A DNA stretch of 64,000 bases from Eriocheir sinensis (GCF_024679095.1 NC_066531.1:2682566-2746565), one strand, 5' to 3'. Shown: positions 47,472 through 58,252, numbered from the stretch's first letter. Numbers and translations are program-made. The notes: generated by a model not told the origin, from the letters alone.

Positions 47472-47526
47472 GATAATCTGTAATCGTAGACGAGTTAGAA
47501 TTTGAAGGAAAAAAAAGTAAATTAAG

Positions 47527-47583
<57 letters not shown>

Positions 47584-47629
47584 TTATGTTGTTGTGTTAT
47601 TGTTCTCAAAGTCCGGGAAAGGTAAAACA

Positions 47630-47677
<48 letters not shown>

Positions 47678-47681
47678 ACTA

Positions 47682-47724
<43 letters not shown>
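47430..47724. repeat. AC, GA, CT, AC microsatellite series
   Basis: AC 47430-47468, GA 47530-47581, CT 47634-47675, AC 47684-47724. The GA and CT tracts are an inverted pair. C-rich sequence follows to 47890. Confidence 0.9.
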
Positions 47725-47725
<1 letters not shown>

Positions 47726-47889
47726 CCCCCCAACCCCTCCCCACCCTCCCCTCCTCCCCCCACACACACCTGTCCTTTCCCCCGTTCTCAACTTGACTGC
47801 CCCGGTGCCCCGTTCCCGCCACCTTGCCCCGTCTCCGCCCCCAGAGGTCTCGGTAGCGCATTATTCACTCCCCTCCCACCCTTCCCTTT

Positions 47890-48588
47890 CGTCTAACTCC
47901 TCTCTCGGCTCGTCATGGCTTTCTCTGAACCCGGTTATTTAATTTCCACACACCGCGAGGCCGAGCGGGTTGGTTCCTGGGCCGGTGTTGTTGACGCTGT
48001 GATGGGGTGTGATTCTGTTGATGTCGGTGTTGGTATCGATGATGGTCTCTCTCTCTCTCTCTCGCCGTCTCTCTCTCTCTCTCCCCCCGCCCCCCTTCAG
48101 TAGGAAATGCCTCTTGCCGGGGTCGAGGGGGAAGCCAGTGTCCGTCAACCTGGTCACCTCTCTCCGTCCACACACACAGAAGGACGTGGTAATGGGGTCG
48201 CATAATGGCGCTGTATGATATTTACCTATAAAACTTGTCAGTATTTCCGGAAGCTGAGAAAGAGTCTGAAAAAGCGAGGGAGAGAGAGGGGTGGGGGTGG
48301 GGTCGAGGGGGGGGGAGAATCCGTGAGTGACGTCAGCAAACGGATGGGCGTCAAGTCTGTGGAGTGTTGGTCTTCTGGCGTCGTTGCATAGAGTTGAATT
48401 CCCCTCGGCCCTGCGTGACGGGGATGGTGACTAACACAACCAGGGGCCGAGAAATGGTTTTGTGTTTCCCAGAAGCGGCGCAGGAGACGCGTGTTTTGAG
48501 ACGATCCAGGAATTCGTCTGGTTCGTCTGGCTGGAGGAGGGAACTTGCTCTTGGGCTACGAGGAGGAACGGGGAAGCGGAGGGATGAC
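47890..48588. other. no gene recognised
   Basis: A CT tract at 48046-48082. Frames on both strands are short and unsupported. Confidence 0.5.
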
Positions 48589-48718
48589 TCGACACTTAAT
48601 TATCTTGTGTTTGGAACGTTATGCTGTATTTATGTAGTCAGCCGTGCTCTCGTCACCCATAAACCATGCCTGGGACCGTAATCTTAGGTTAGGTTAGGTT
48701 AGGTTAGGTTAGGTTAGG
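48589..48718. repeat. second copy of the telomere-tract cassette
   Basis: TCTTGTGTTTGGAACGTTATGCT matches 46671-46690, then GACCGTAATCTTA matches the sequence before the first tract, then six GGTTA units at 48686-48718. Confidence 0.75.
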
Positions 48719-48721
48719 TAC

Positions 48722-48945
48722 CAGGTCCAAGAGCGTCGTATTCTCAATCAGTTCAGGGCCCACACACACATTTGATGACTTAAGTAGAGGTTGTTTAAAT
48801 ATTGCCATGGGTAGTTTGAGGAGCTGAGGGATAGTTTGACAAGGCTTCCTCACCGTGAACTTGAAGAAACATGGGAACCCGACTAATCTCCTTCGTGATC
48901 TTTGATATAGTTATTGTGGGGGCTGAAAGCGTCTTGAGAATAGAC
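48722..48945 (+). mobile_element. MITE F
   Basis: Left GGTCCAAGAGCGTCGTATTC, internal ACACACATTTGATGACTTAA and GAGGGATAGTTTGACAAGGC, right GAAAGCGTCTTGAGAATAGACC, inverted with the left end. Confidence 0.75.
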
Positions 48946-49240
48946 CGCGGGGTGAGTCAAGGGTTGCCTCTCATAGCCTACTCGTCACAGCGCTGCCCTC
49001 CAGATCCGTCGCTACCTGGGGCCGTGGGGAACAGTCTCGTAGTGATGACTGAAATTTCCTCCTCGCTGGGAAACTCCGGGACTCTGAGATTTCTTGTTTT
49101 CTTTTTTTCTTTCCTGCATTGTCGCCCGCGCGTTCTTTTACATGGATATAGACTTCCGTGACACAGTGACATAACGCCTGTCTTACCGTTTAATCGTGTT
49201 CTTGTTGTTTCTTAACTTCTGTTGTTACTGTTCTTGGTAA
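48946..49240. other. no gene seen
   Basis: Unassigned sequence. Confidence 0.5.
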
Positions 49241-49244
49241 TACT

Positions 49245-49612
49245 TAGAATCATAAGAGAACGCTTTACTGTTTTGAATGCTCTTTAACTACTTAGAATCA
49301 TTATACAACTCTCTACTTTTGTTTTGAATGCTCTTTGACTACTTAGAATCATTATACAACTCTCTATTTTGTTTTGAATGCTCTTTGACTATTTAGAATC
49401 ATTATACAACTCTCTACTTTTGTTTTGAATGCTCTTTGACTACTTAGAATCATTATACAACTCTCTACTTTTGTTTTGAATGCTCTTTGACTACTTAGAA
49501 TCATTATACAACTCTCTACTTTTGTTTTGAATGCTCTTTGACTACTTAGAATCATCATACAACTCTCTACTTTTGTTTTGAATGCTCTATGACAACTTAG
49601 AATCATTTTACT
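49245..49612. repeat. 51-bp tandem array, about seven units
   Basis: Unit: TACTTAGAATCATTATACAA then CTCTCTACTTTTGTTTTGAA and TGCTCTTTGAC. 51 is a multiple of three, which explains the open minus-strand frame (repeated RAFKTKVESC). Confidence 0.9.
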
Positions 49613-49889
49613 ACAATCATATTCCTTCTCTTTTAACCTTAACTTTAATCATAGATGCTTTTTACTCCTCAGAATCAATATACTACATTAACACTACCAG
49701 CTGTTAGACTAGCGTGAGGTTGCCCGCAGACCAACACGCATTGATACCAGGCGTCAAATTTGCATAGGCCTCTCGTTAGTGTCATTTTATTTAGCAGTAC
49801 AGCGCATCCAGGCCTACTGTACGATGTGTGTGTGTGTGATGTGTTTATCAGCTCATATTGGCTCACTTGTCAATGCTTGGAGGTCTGGA

Positions 49890-50420
49890 AATAGGAGGTT
49901 TTCCAGGGGTACTTTTATGACCCTGGTGGTAGTCTGGGCCATATTTCTAAACACTCCTGCGCCCAAGAACACGTAATTTACTAGTCTTTCGTGGGAGTTT
50001 AGGGCATTTCCAGGGGTACTTTTATGACCCTGGTGGTAGTCTGGGCCATATTTTTAAACACTCCTGCGCCCAAGAACACGTAATTTACTAGTCTTTCGTG
50101 GGAGTTTAGGGCATTTCCAGGGGTACTTTTATGACCCTGGTGGTAGTCTGGGCCATATTTTCAAACATTTCTGCGCCCAAGAACACGTAATTTACTAGTC
50201 TTTCGTGGGAGTTTAGGGCATTTCCAGGGGTACTTTTATGACCCTGGTGGTAGTCTGAGCCTTCTTCTGTATCGTGAACCTAAAGGAACACTCATTAGAA
50301 CTTGAGTAACCTCCACCACCACCACCAGGGTCATAAAACTGCCCCTGGAAATGCCCACAGCTCCTGCGTGCGAGAAAGCCTTGTCAAGTGTGCGTGCCTG
50401 GGCGGCGAGATGTTGAGTGA
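49890..50420 (-). mobile_element. E-type MITE variant with 107-bp units
   Basis: GCCCAAGAACACGTAATTTA at 49961, 50068 and 50175 (107-bp period). It then switches at 50300 to the standard unit in reverse orientation (CAGGGTCATAAAACTGCCCC), so it contains an inversion. Confidence 0.8.
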
Positions 50421-50609
50421 GGATTCAAGCTATCTCCTGTTGGGCTTTGTTTTCCATCTTTTCCGCTTTCCCGTATACCTGGCCTGCCCCCCCACCCACT
50501 CCCCTCCCACCTATGCCTCACCTCTCCACCCACCCACCCCCCCTCCCTCTGGCGGTGTCACGGCCCACTTGCCATTCCGTGTAGGGAATCCCGACAGACT
50601 GAAGGCAAG

Positions 50610-50610
<1 letters not shown>

Positions 50611-50657
<47 letters not shown>

Positions 50658-50855
50658 CTCTCTCGTGATGACTGACTACACACCTCCCTTGGTCCCCCTC
50701 CCCTCACCTCTCCCCTCCCAACGTGACCTCCCCGTGTCCCCGGCGTGGGCGTGCGGGCGTGGATCTTGCGAGTCGTGTGTGTGGGGGCGTGGGAGGGACC
50801 AGCAGCCACCACGCCGGCACCGGAAGTACCTCGCACGGGCGGGGAATTTCCGAGT

Positions 50856-50911
<56 letters not shown>

Positions 50912-50931
50912 GATGTCGCTACGGGTGCTGT

Positions 50932-50970
<39 letters not shown>

Positions 50971-50990
50971 GATGTCGCTACGGGTGCTGT

Positions 50991-51065
<75 letters not shown>

Positions 51066-51096
51066 TGTTTCTCTTTAATATGTTGACAATCTATAT

Positions 51097-51152
<56 letters not shown>
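50611..51152. repeat. GT tracts with two 28-bp spacers, then AC tract
   Basis: GT at 50611-50656, 50861-50908, 50936-50967 and 50995-51064. The last three are separated by two copies of ACGGATGTCGCTACGGGTGC plus TGTCTC. AC at 51100-51152 faces them as an inverted repeat. Confidence 0.9.
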
Positions 51153-51157
<5 letters not shown>

Positions 51158-51523
51158 ACGCATACGCAATCACTCCATACAATAAGCAAGCACTCAACAA
51201 CAACGATAACAACAACAACATGCGATTCGCGGTTTGCACAGGGCGCGGAGGGCGTTTTGATGAGCATATTAACAGGAGTTCACTGTAACGAGGTCAAATC
51301 TAATACATTTCCCGTCATTAGTCACTTTGGCGAGGTGGAACCCATTTTCCCTTTTAGCAATTAACCGAATATTGCTGCTTTTTTTTTTTTTTTTTTCGTG
51401 ATGGGGAAAAAAGAAGAAAATTTAAAAGCATCTTGGAGGGATAAATATGGAGCACAAAACGTTGATATTTTAACTTATGAATCAACGAAGCAATTATGTA
51501 AAACTCAATTTCCATATGATTCA

Positions 51524-51525
<2 letters not shown>
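51153..51525. other. no gene seen
   Basis: A T run at 51379-51396 precedes ATGGGGAAAAAAGAAG-like A-rich sequence. The short frame there has no support. Confidence 0.5.

Positions 51526-51526
<1 letters not shown>

Positions 51527-51571
<45 letters not shown>
51527..51571. repeat. (GT)n microsatellite
   Basis: Clean GT tract. GGGCAGGGGA repeats lie at 51740-51770. Confidence 0.9.
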
Positions 51572-51573
<2 letters not shown>

Positions 51574-51814
51574 AGAAATGCCTGTGACGTCACGAGGCTG
51601 GTTGGCTGTGACCCCCCACCCCTCCCCACCCACCCCCCACCTTCCTCCTTCCTCCTCTTCCCCAGCCGGCCGCCTCTCACCAGTATGTCTCAAAATACTG
51701 GTTACGTCTGATAAGATAATTGAAGGTTGAGGGAAAAGGCAGGGCAGGGGAGGGCAGGGGAGGGCAGGGTAGCAAGTTCTCGTACAACAACTAACACTCC
51801 CTGACCCACCGAGG

Positions 51815-52260
51815 CATAACACAGCGCATTCCACACCCACATAACGTTTTTATAAGCAACTAACGTTCTTTCTGCTCTCCTCTTCCTTGGTTTAACGTTT
51901 CATCCTATTTCCTCATTCTCTTCTTGGTTGTATTCTTGGGTACTTTCTCTCCTCCTTTAAAAGCATAACACATCGCATTCCAACATATAACTTCCGTCCC
52001 TTTCAATCTTCAATATCAGTTTTACATTTTTCCTCATTGGATTTCGTTCTTTCCCCTTTTCCTATCTTATTTTGAGTTTATTTTTTCAGTAGTTTGTCTC
52101 CGTCTTTAGAAGCATAGCAGCGCATCCCACGTAACGTCCGTCTTTTCTGCTCTTAATCTTCTACGTTAGTTTCACATTTCATCCGCGGTTTTCCTTCCTT
52201 CCTTCCTTCCTTATCTTCATATCAATGCAGTTGTGTTGGGTTTAGTCTTGGGTGATTTCT
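51815..52260. repeat. three diverged copies of an approximately 145-bp unit
   Basis: CATAACACAGCGCATTCCAC, CATAACACATCGCATTCCAA and CATAGCAGCGCATCCCAC, each followed by AACGT-TTCT-TTCATTT-like sequence. Confidence 0.7.
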
Positions 52261-52314
52261 CTCCTTCTTTGCCGAGCTGGAAGAGGTTCTGTTTTGCTCA
52301 TTTCTTTCGCCACA

Positions 52315-52316
<2 letters not shown>

Positions 52317-52380
<64 letters not shown>

Positions 52381-52599
52381 CACGCCATAAGACAAGCGCG
52401 GCAGAAGGGGAAAAAACGCGAGAAAATACGAGAAGTTGCATTTAACTCTCTTGCTGGTTTAAATCCACATAAAATAACCTCTCGAAATAGGAGGAAGAGG
52501 AGGAGGAGGAGGAGACGGAAGAGGAAGAGTAGGAGGAGGAGGAGGAGGAAGAGGAGGATTGGTCATGCTAACGTAACCTATACCATGAGTGTGTGTGTG

Positions 52600-52640
<41 letters not shown>
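52317..52640. repeat. AC, GGA and GA tracts
   Basis: AC 52317-52378, GGA/GAA at 52490-52557, GA at 52602-52639. Confidence 0.9.
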
Positions 52641-52642
<2 letters not shown>

Positions 52643-52858
52643 GGATGACGGCCAGGTTGAGCCAGTGTTTGTCGTCGCGCCCGGGAATCACGTCATGCAT
52701 GCAGTCTGGCCTCCGTTTACCCCGTCCCCTTGACCTCTGGCGGCGTGTGGGCGTCCGCGGCAGCCACTGGAGCTTCGTGACCAAGTGTCTACCATATGGC
52801 ATGACTTCTGGGCCCGAGACGCTGCCGCCCCGCCGCCCTAATGCTGTTGCTCGCCTCG

Positions 52859-53011
<153 letters not shown>

Positions 53012-53091
53012 CGAAGAAAAAGCTAGACAAATGTAGATATGGAGACGGGACTATTAAAGCTTACCTCGGGCCCGGTAGACTACAACTAGGT

Positions 53092-53125
<34 letters not shown>
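53012..53125 (+). mobile_element. LINE 3' terminus with (AC)n tail
   Basis: AAGCTAGACAAATGTAGATA then CTACAACTAGGTAAAC(AC)n, the same terminus as the LINE ending at 12612. Only about 80 bp are kept, starting at a microsatellite. 53126-53534 has no recognised gene. Confidence 0.85.
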
Positions 53126-53127
<2 letters not shown>

Positions 53128-53534
53128 TTGCCTGGTACGAGGATGCCCATTCATGCCGCGAGTCTTAGGCCAGTTCCACAGTTCCCCATGATGGGTTAGT
53201 AAGCTCCCAAACCAATACCAGAGCCTTCGAAATTTCCTTGTACAGTGTCTGGTGTTTATATTTAAGTTCACAAATTTGATGAAACTATACAGGAAAAGTC
53301 TTGTGTATTTAGTGTGGCATCGAAGACCTCACCGTTTTGGATTGTATGGGATTCTGTTGTTTGGTTCGGGCTGTTACGAAGACACGGTGTTGGACTGTGG
53401 AACCGGGTCTTGTGGTGTGTGACCGTCGCCCGCTGTTACCGCCTCCCAGCAACCCGTGTAGCTCTTGCCCGCTCATCTCTGCGCAGCATTTTGAGGACTG
53501 TATTCTTAAACATTTCATCTCTCAAAACATCAAT

Positions 53535-54290
53535 TCCCAAAGGCCAGAAAAGAGATCATTCGGGTTCTAATGAGTGTTCTATTTGGTTCATGGTACAGGA
53601 GAAGGGTCACACTACCACCCGGGTCATAAAGCTATCCCTAGAAACGCCCAAAACACCTACGAAAGCCTTGTCAAATGTGTGTTCCTTTAGGTTCACGGTA
53701 CAGAAGAAGGGTCATAAAACTATCCCTGGAAACGCCCAAAACACCTACGAAAGCCTTGTCAAATGTGTGTTCCTTTAGGTTCACGGTACAGAAGAAGGGT
53801 CACACTACCACCAGGGTCATAAAACTATCCCTGGAAACGCCCAAAACACCTACGAAAGCCTTGTCAAATGTGTGTTCCTTTAGGTTCACGGTACAGAAGA
53901 AGGGTCATAAAACTATCCCTGGAAACGCCCAAAACACCTAGGAAAGCCTTGTCAAATGTGTGTTCCTTTAGGTTCATGATACAGGAGAAGGGTCACACTA
54001 CCACCAGGGTCATAAAACTATCCCTGGAAACGCCCGAAACACCTAGGAAAGCCTTGTCAAATGTGTGTTCCTTTAGGTTCACGGTACAGAAGAAGGGTCA
54101 TAAAACTATCCCTGGAAACGCCCAAAACACCTATGAAAGCCTTGTCAAATGTGCGTTCCTTTAGGTTCACGGTACAGAAGAAGGATCATAAAACTATCCC
54201 TGGAAACGCCCAAAACACCTACGAGAGCCTTGTCAAATGTGTGTGCCTGGGCGCCGGAGAGGTTTCAAAATATGTCCCCTTAATATGACC
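53535..54290 (+). mobile_element. E-type MITE array with a 193-bp higher-order repeat
   Basis: Unit starts at 53675, 53868 and 54061 are exactly 193 bp apart. Each period is one short unit (88 bp, lacking CACTACCACCAGGGTCA) plus one 105-bp unit. Two short units follow each other at the right end. Confidence 0.85.
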
Positions 54291-54835
54291 CCCTGAGCAT
54301 TCCGTGCCACGCCAAGCCACTCGCCGTCCTTCGCAGTCTTCTCTATCTCCCCGCCCGTGCATGCCCCCCCTCTCCCTGCCTTATAACCCAAGTCGTGCTG
54401 CCTTATTCACAGTGATGACTTAGTGACCATTTTATAATTATTATGCTATTCAGAAATGTCCAAACTTTGCGCTTCTTAAGTTGGTTTGTTTGCCTGTCGC
54501 TGCCTGAACCCCCAAGCTGGTCTCCTTTCAATCAAATGTGCTTTTTTATTATGTGTCAGAAATGGCCTGATTTTGTTGATGGGAAATAAATTGCATATGT
54601 TCAGGTCCTCTAGTAAGTGTTTTTGGAAAGTTTATTGTGTTTGAACTCTTGTCTCACTTGTTAGTAACTTTTCGGGTTACTTTTAAGGTGGCGAGTGTTA
54701 AGTGTTCAGTGTAACTTCAGTTTAAGCACCTATTAATTAAGGCGAGTCTTTTGAGGGGGCCTTTTCATAAGCTCAGTATCCTTCCCTCACGAGGACATTT
54801 ATCAGCCCCACGCTCCCTTCCTCGGCCTCTCTAAC
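54291..54835. other. end of intron, no repeat recognised
   Basis: Plain AT-rich sequence leading to the pyrimidine-rich acceptor of the last exon. Confidence 0.6.
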
Positions 54836-54853
54836 GTGTCCTTTCTTCCGCAG

Positions 54854-55312
54854 GCGAAGTCCGTCACTGACTCCAAGGAAGAGAACCCCTGGGACTCCCT
54901 CGTCAACAACTACACGACGTGGATAAACTTCGATTTTCTAACAAACACGACGCCAGCAGGAGACGTCGACGACTTCAACGCCCAGCTGCTTCACGCGTAC
55001 GAGAAGATGCAGCGCCTGGCAGTGGGCATTGAGCAGGTGACCCTGGACCAGGCGCTCTACGAAGGGGAGTTACTGCAGGACTTTCACACTATAGAAACTC
55101 ACATCGTCAAAATCCTGTGTCAGCTCCACTACGCCATGGTCCACCAGGAGTTGCAGCCCCCAGCGACGGTGACGAAGGAGATCATGGGCGAGAATTACCG
55201 GGACTTGGACGGCACTTCGGAGAGGAAAATGCGGGATATCATCATCGTGGTGGAATACAACAAGGCCATCAATAACTTGGTGGATACGTTCCTCAAATTC
55301 AAGGAACCGTGA
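54854..55312 (+). CDS. last coding exon of putative secreted four-helix cytokine-like protein (helices B-D)
   Basis: A pyrimidine-rich acceptor (CTTTCTTCCGCAG, ending 54853) opens a 152-codon frame that ends with TGA at 55310-55312. In the 325-residue model it covers residues 174-325. An A-B loop holds two N-glycosylation sequons (NYT at 192, NTT at 204) and two Trp. Helix B is about 214-241 (FNAQLLHAYEKMQRLAVGIE), helix C about 243-269 with Cys 262, and helix D about 295-322 ending LVDTFLKFKEP. The helix lengths, long A-B and C-D loops and one-exon B-D arrangement fit long-chain class-I cytokines of the CNTF/CLCF1/CT-1 type. Helix D has SERK where that group carries the receptor-contact FxxK, so the Lys is kept and the Phe is not. 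GC-rich codon use differs from the AT-rich flanks. Function is inferred from pattern only, without a database search. Confidence 0.85.
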   Translation, partial: AKSVTDSKEENPWDSLVNNYTTWINFDFLTNTTPAGDVDDFNAQLLHAYEKMQRLAVGIEQVTLDQALYEGELLQDFHTIETHIVKILCQLHYAMVHQELQPPATVTKEIMGENYRDLDGTSERKMRDIIIVVEYNKAINNLVDTFLKFKEP

Positions 55313-55480
55313 CTCCATCAAGTTCCTCCATTCTGAGTCCCTTGCTGCCTTTCATATACCAGCCCTCCTCACCCTCGACACGTTCCTCTCCCCCTCCTCA
55401 AACAAGCGACCTCATACAATACTCAAGTCTCCACGGACCCACCACGGAAGAGCCGAAAGGAAAGACCCGCTGGAGGTGAA

Positions 55481-55506
55481 AAGTTGGAAAGTTTCGTTTA
55501 GTCGCG
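55481..55506 (-). mobile_element. SINE A 3'-tail fragment, antisense
   Basis: The reverse complement begins CGACTAAACGAAACTTTCC, the 3' end of the SINE A family. Only about 26 bp remain. It is the only SINE A piece on the minus strand in the window and lies in the probable 3' UTR. Confidence 0.6.
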
Positions 55507-55648
55507 GCCGCTGGAGGTGACGCCGCGTTCTATCACAAGGAGAAATTCTACCAAACACTGATATGTGATGCGATCCCTAGGCAGAAGCAAAGTTAAACAA
55601 GGGAAAGCTATCGAGAGTGATCTAGCTGGAAAATTAGTGTTCCTGGCT

Positions 55649-55911
55649 CCCTTTTTCCAGGCGTACAATCCATGGGCATTCCTACAGTATTCCCTATTCT
55701 CCTGGAAGCCAAGGTCCGCCACTCGACAGGCTGGTGAATGACGTGTTCGGTTCGGCTTTGCGGGAAACTGAACGGAATCCCTTTTTCCAGGCGTACAATC
55801 CATGGGCATTCCTACAGTATTCCCTATTCTCCTGGAAGCCAAGGTCCGCCACTCGACAGGCTGGTGAATGACGCGCTTGGTTCGGCTTTGCGGGAAACTG
55901 AACGGAAGCAA
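55649..55911. repeat. 130-bp tandem duplication in probable 3' UTR
   Basis: Two copies offset by 130 bp (CTTTTTCCAG at 55651 and 55781), nearly identical except around TGTTCGG versus CGCTTGG. The high identity suggests a recent duplication. Frames within it read like a degraded LINE tail (CRVADLGFQENRE) but I could not place it. Confidence 0.8.
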
Positions 55912-56061
55912 AACTCGTGAGCGACCGGCCTTGCTTATGATTGTTGAGTCGTGTGCGTTGTTTAGACAATAAGTATAGTGGAAGAACAAATGTTACTCGT
56001 TTCAATCATCTTTACTAAGAGTCATTCGTGTACTTATGCTTTCTCGGTAATGATTCAAGAG

Positions 56062-56067
56062 AATAAA
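56062..56067 (+). terminator. candidate polyadenylation signal AATAAA
   Basis: The first canonical AATAAA I find downstream of the stop codon at 55312, about 750 bp after it, followed by T-rich sequence. Confidence 0.5.
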
Positions 56068-56185
56068 CTGTGATATATTTATTCTGTAACTTATATAGTA
56101 TTTATTTGTTTATTACGTATGTTTTAATTACAACAACAACTGCCAGTTATTTTGTTTACTGTTGTTATTATTACTGCTTATGTTT

Positions 56186-56189
<4 letters not shown>

Positions 56190-56221
<32 letters not shown>

Positions 56222-56328
56222 GTGATATGGATGTAAGTATCATTTCCTTGGATGAAAGATTGAACTGTTCACTGATTCTAAGATTGTTGCAAGTCAATCA
56301 GCACATCTCTCTACTTACATCCATATCA

Positions 56329-56382
<54 letters not shown>

Positions 56383-56491
56383 GTGTGATATGGATGTAAG
56401 TATCATTTCCTTGGATGAAAGATTGAACTGTTCACTGATTCTAAGATTGTTGCAAGTCAATCAGCACATCTCAATACTTACATCCATATCA

Positions 56492-56533
<42 letters not shown>

Positions 56534-56642
56534 GTGTGATATGGATGTAAGTATCATTTCCTTGGATGAAAGATTGAACTGTTCACTGATTCTAAGATTG
56601 TTGCAAGTCAATCGTCACATCTCTCTACTTACATCCATATCA

Positions 56643-56677
<35 letters not shown>

Positions 56678-56789
56678 TACGTGTGATATGGATGTAAGTA
56701 TCATTTCCTTGGATGAAAGATTGAACTGTTCACTGATTCTAAGATTGTTGCAAGTCAATCAGCACATCTCTCTACTTACATCCATATCA

Positions 56790-56822
<33 letters not shown>

Positions 56823-56825
56823 CGT
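56190..56825. repeat. four hairpin units alternating with (TAC)n
   Basis: Each unit starts GTGATATGGATGTAAGTA and ends with its exact complement TACTTACATCCATATCAC, about 107-125 bp overall, and is flanked by TAC tracts. Starts at 56222, 56385, 56536 and 56683. The units are nearly identical. Confidence 0.9.
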
Positions 56826-57287
56826 CACTCGTGTGTTTGTCCAGGAGCTGTGTGTTCCTACGAAGGGTGTTATATCCTTTTGCTCAAATATCGCCATCCT
56901 TGTCTCCCTGTATTAGCTATGTTCCAGTTTCCTGTGTCCCCATCGGCTGGCTGGTCCTTTCCATGTGCTGTTTGACCATTTGGTACACTTCCGTTACTTG
57001 CTGAACTGTAGATGACTTGTTGTTGTTGTAGTTGTTTATTGTGTTAATGTTTAGGTTTTTTTTATTATATATTTTTGGCTGGCACTGCTCAGGCGTGGTC
57101 ATTACAGGAAGTATTAGGGGACTCTCGACAGGTGGTACCTTGATGCGTTGATGTCCCTTCCTCAGTATTTCTCATGCATAAGATTCTCATAAAACCTTAA
57201 GACTCGACGGGGACTGAATGCAATGTTCCTGCCCAAGACAGATCTGATAGTTATTATTTTTATTTTCGTGTTGAAAGACTAAAACCA

Positions 57288-57288
<1 letters not shown>
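56826..57288. other. no gene seen
   Basis: AT-rich with GTT-rich sequence at about 57018-57060. Confidence 0.5.
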
Positions 57289-57321
<33 letters not shown>

Positions 57322-57330
57322 TGTATGTGG
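57289..57330. repeat. imperfect (GT)n microsatellite
   Basis: GT with two GTAT interruptions. 57331-57714 shows no gene. Confidence 0.9.
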
Positions 57331-57714
57331 CGCACGCGTGTGAGGTTGGTCGTTTGGGTGGAAGCTGCCGGGCTCCAAATACGGCAGCCCGCGTGTTCAC
57401 TTGCGTCTCGAGGGCCGTGAGTCGCCGCCTGGTCATAGCGGCAGGTTGTCAGCGGCGGCCGTTTTTCTGGTCCAGTTAAAAAGAATACCACACGGACACC
57501 ACCTTTCAGTAAAGTGTTGCCTCGAACTCCGTAACTTTAGAGTTTAATTAACGTTAATTTTCAACGATGTGGTTTTTAATTAACACGAAGAGGTGCCATT
57601 CAGACTCAGTAAACTAAACTAAAACTTATGAATTGTAGTAAACTTAAAACTTGTGGATTGTAGCAAACTGTAAAGATAAAACTTGTGGTTGTGTTGAGGG
57701 CCGTCAGCTGCCTC

Positions 57715-58041
57715 TTAACCCAGTAGCAGCAGGGATCATGTTTCTTAATGGTCCCTCTAAGCGAGAAAAATGAGAAAAAATCACCCCTCACACAAACCAT
57801 TTCATAATATATATCAATGCATTTGTGATCAGTTTATGTATCATCTATTTTGGGGGTTTATATCATGGCACAAATTTGGCCCGTCGCTGCTACACGGTAA
57901 AGCCACAAATTTGGCCCGTCGCTGCTACACGGTAAAGCCACAAATTTGGCCCGTCGCTGCTACACGGTAAAGCCACAAATTTGGCCCGTCGCTGCTACAC
58001 GGTAAAGCCACATATTTGGCCCGTCGCTGCTACCGGGTTAA
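57715..58041 (-). mobile_element. MITE C, copy 4, five 35-bp units, both ends intact
   Basis: TTAA at 57715 and 58038, terminal inverted CCCAGTAGCAGC and GCTGCTACCGGG. Five units near the right end. The best copy for defining the family. Confidence 0.9.
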
Positions 58042-58211
58042 CCTAGCCATCGTCCAGCATTCGTGCCCTGCGAGACGAGAGTGAACACCCCGCGCCAGTC
58101 GCCTCACGCGGCCAACACCTCACGACCCATGTGATTCAAACTCTGGATTCCTTGAGGACAAACTGGGCAGGGGTTTATTTTTTTATCATCTTGTAAGCCT
58201 TTTCCTAAACC

Positions 58212-58212
<1 letters not shown>

Positions 58213-58252
<40 letters not shown>

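Larger units (their letters stand above)
55313..56090 (+). other. probable 3' UTR of the cytokine-like gene
   Basis: Sequence after the TGA to shortly past the AATAAA at 56062-56067. It contains a reversed 26-bp SINE A tail and a 130-bp tandem duplication, both described separately. The exact poly(A) site is not visible. Confidence 0.5.
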
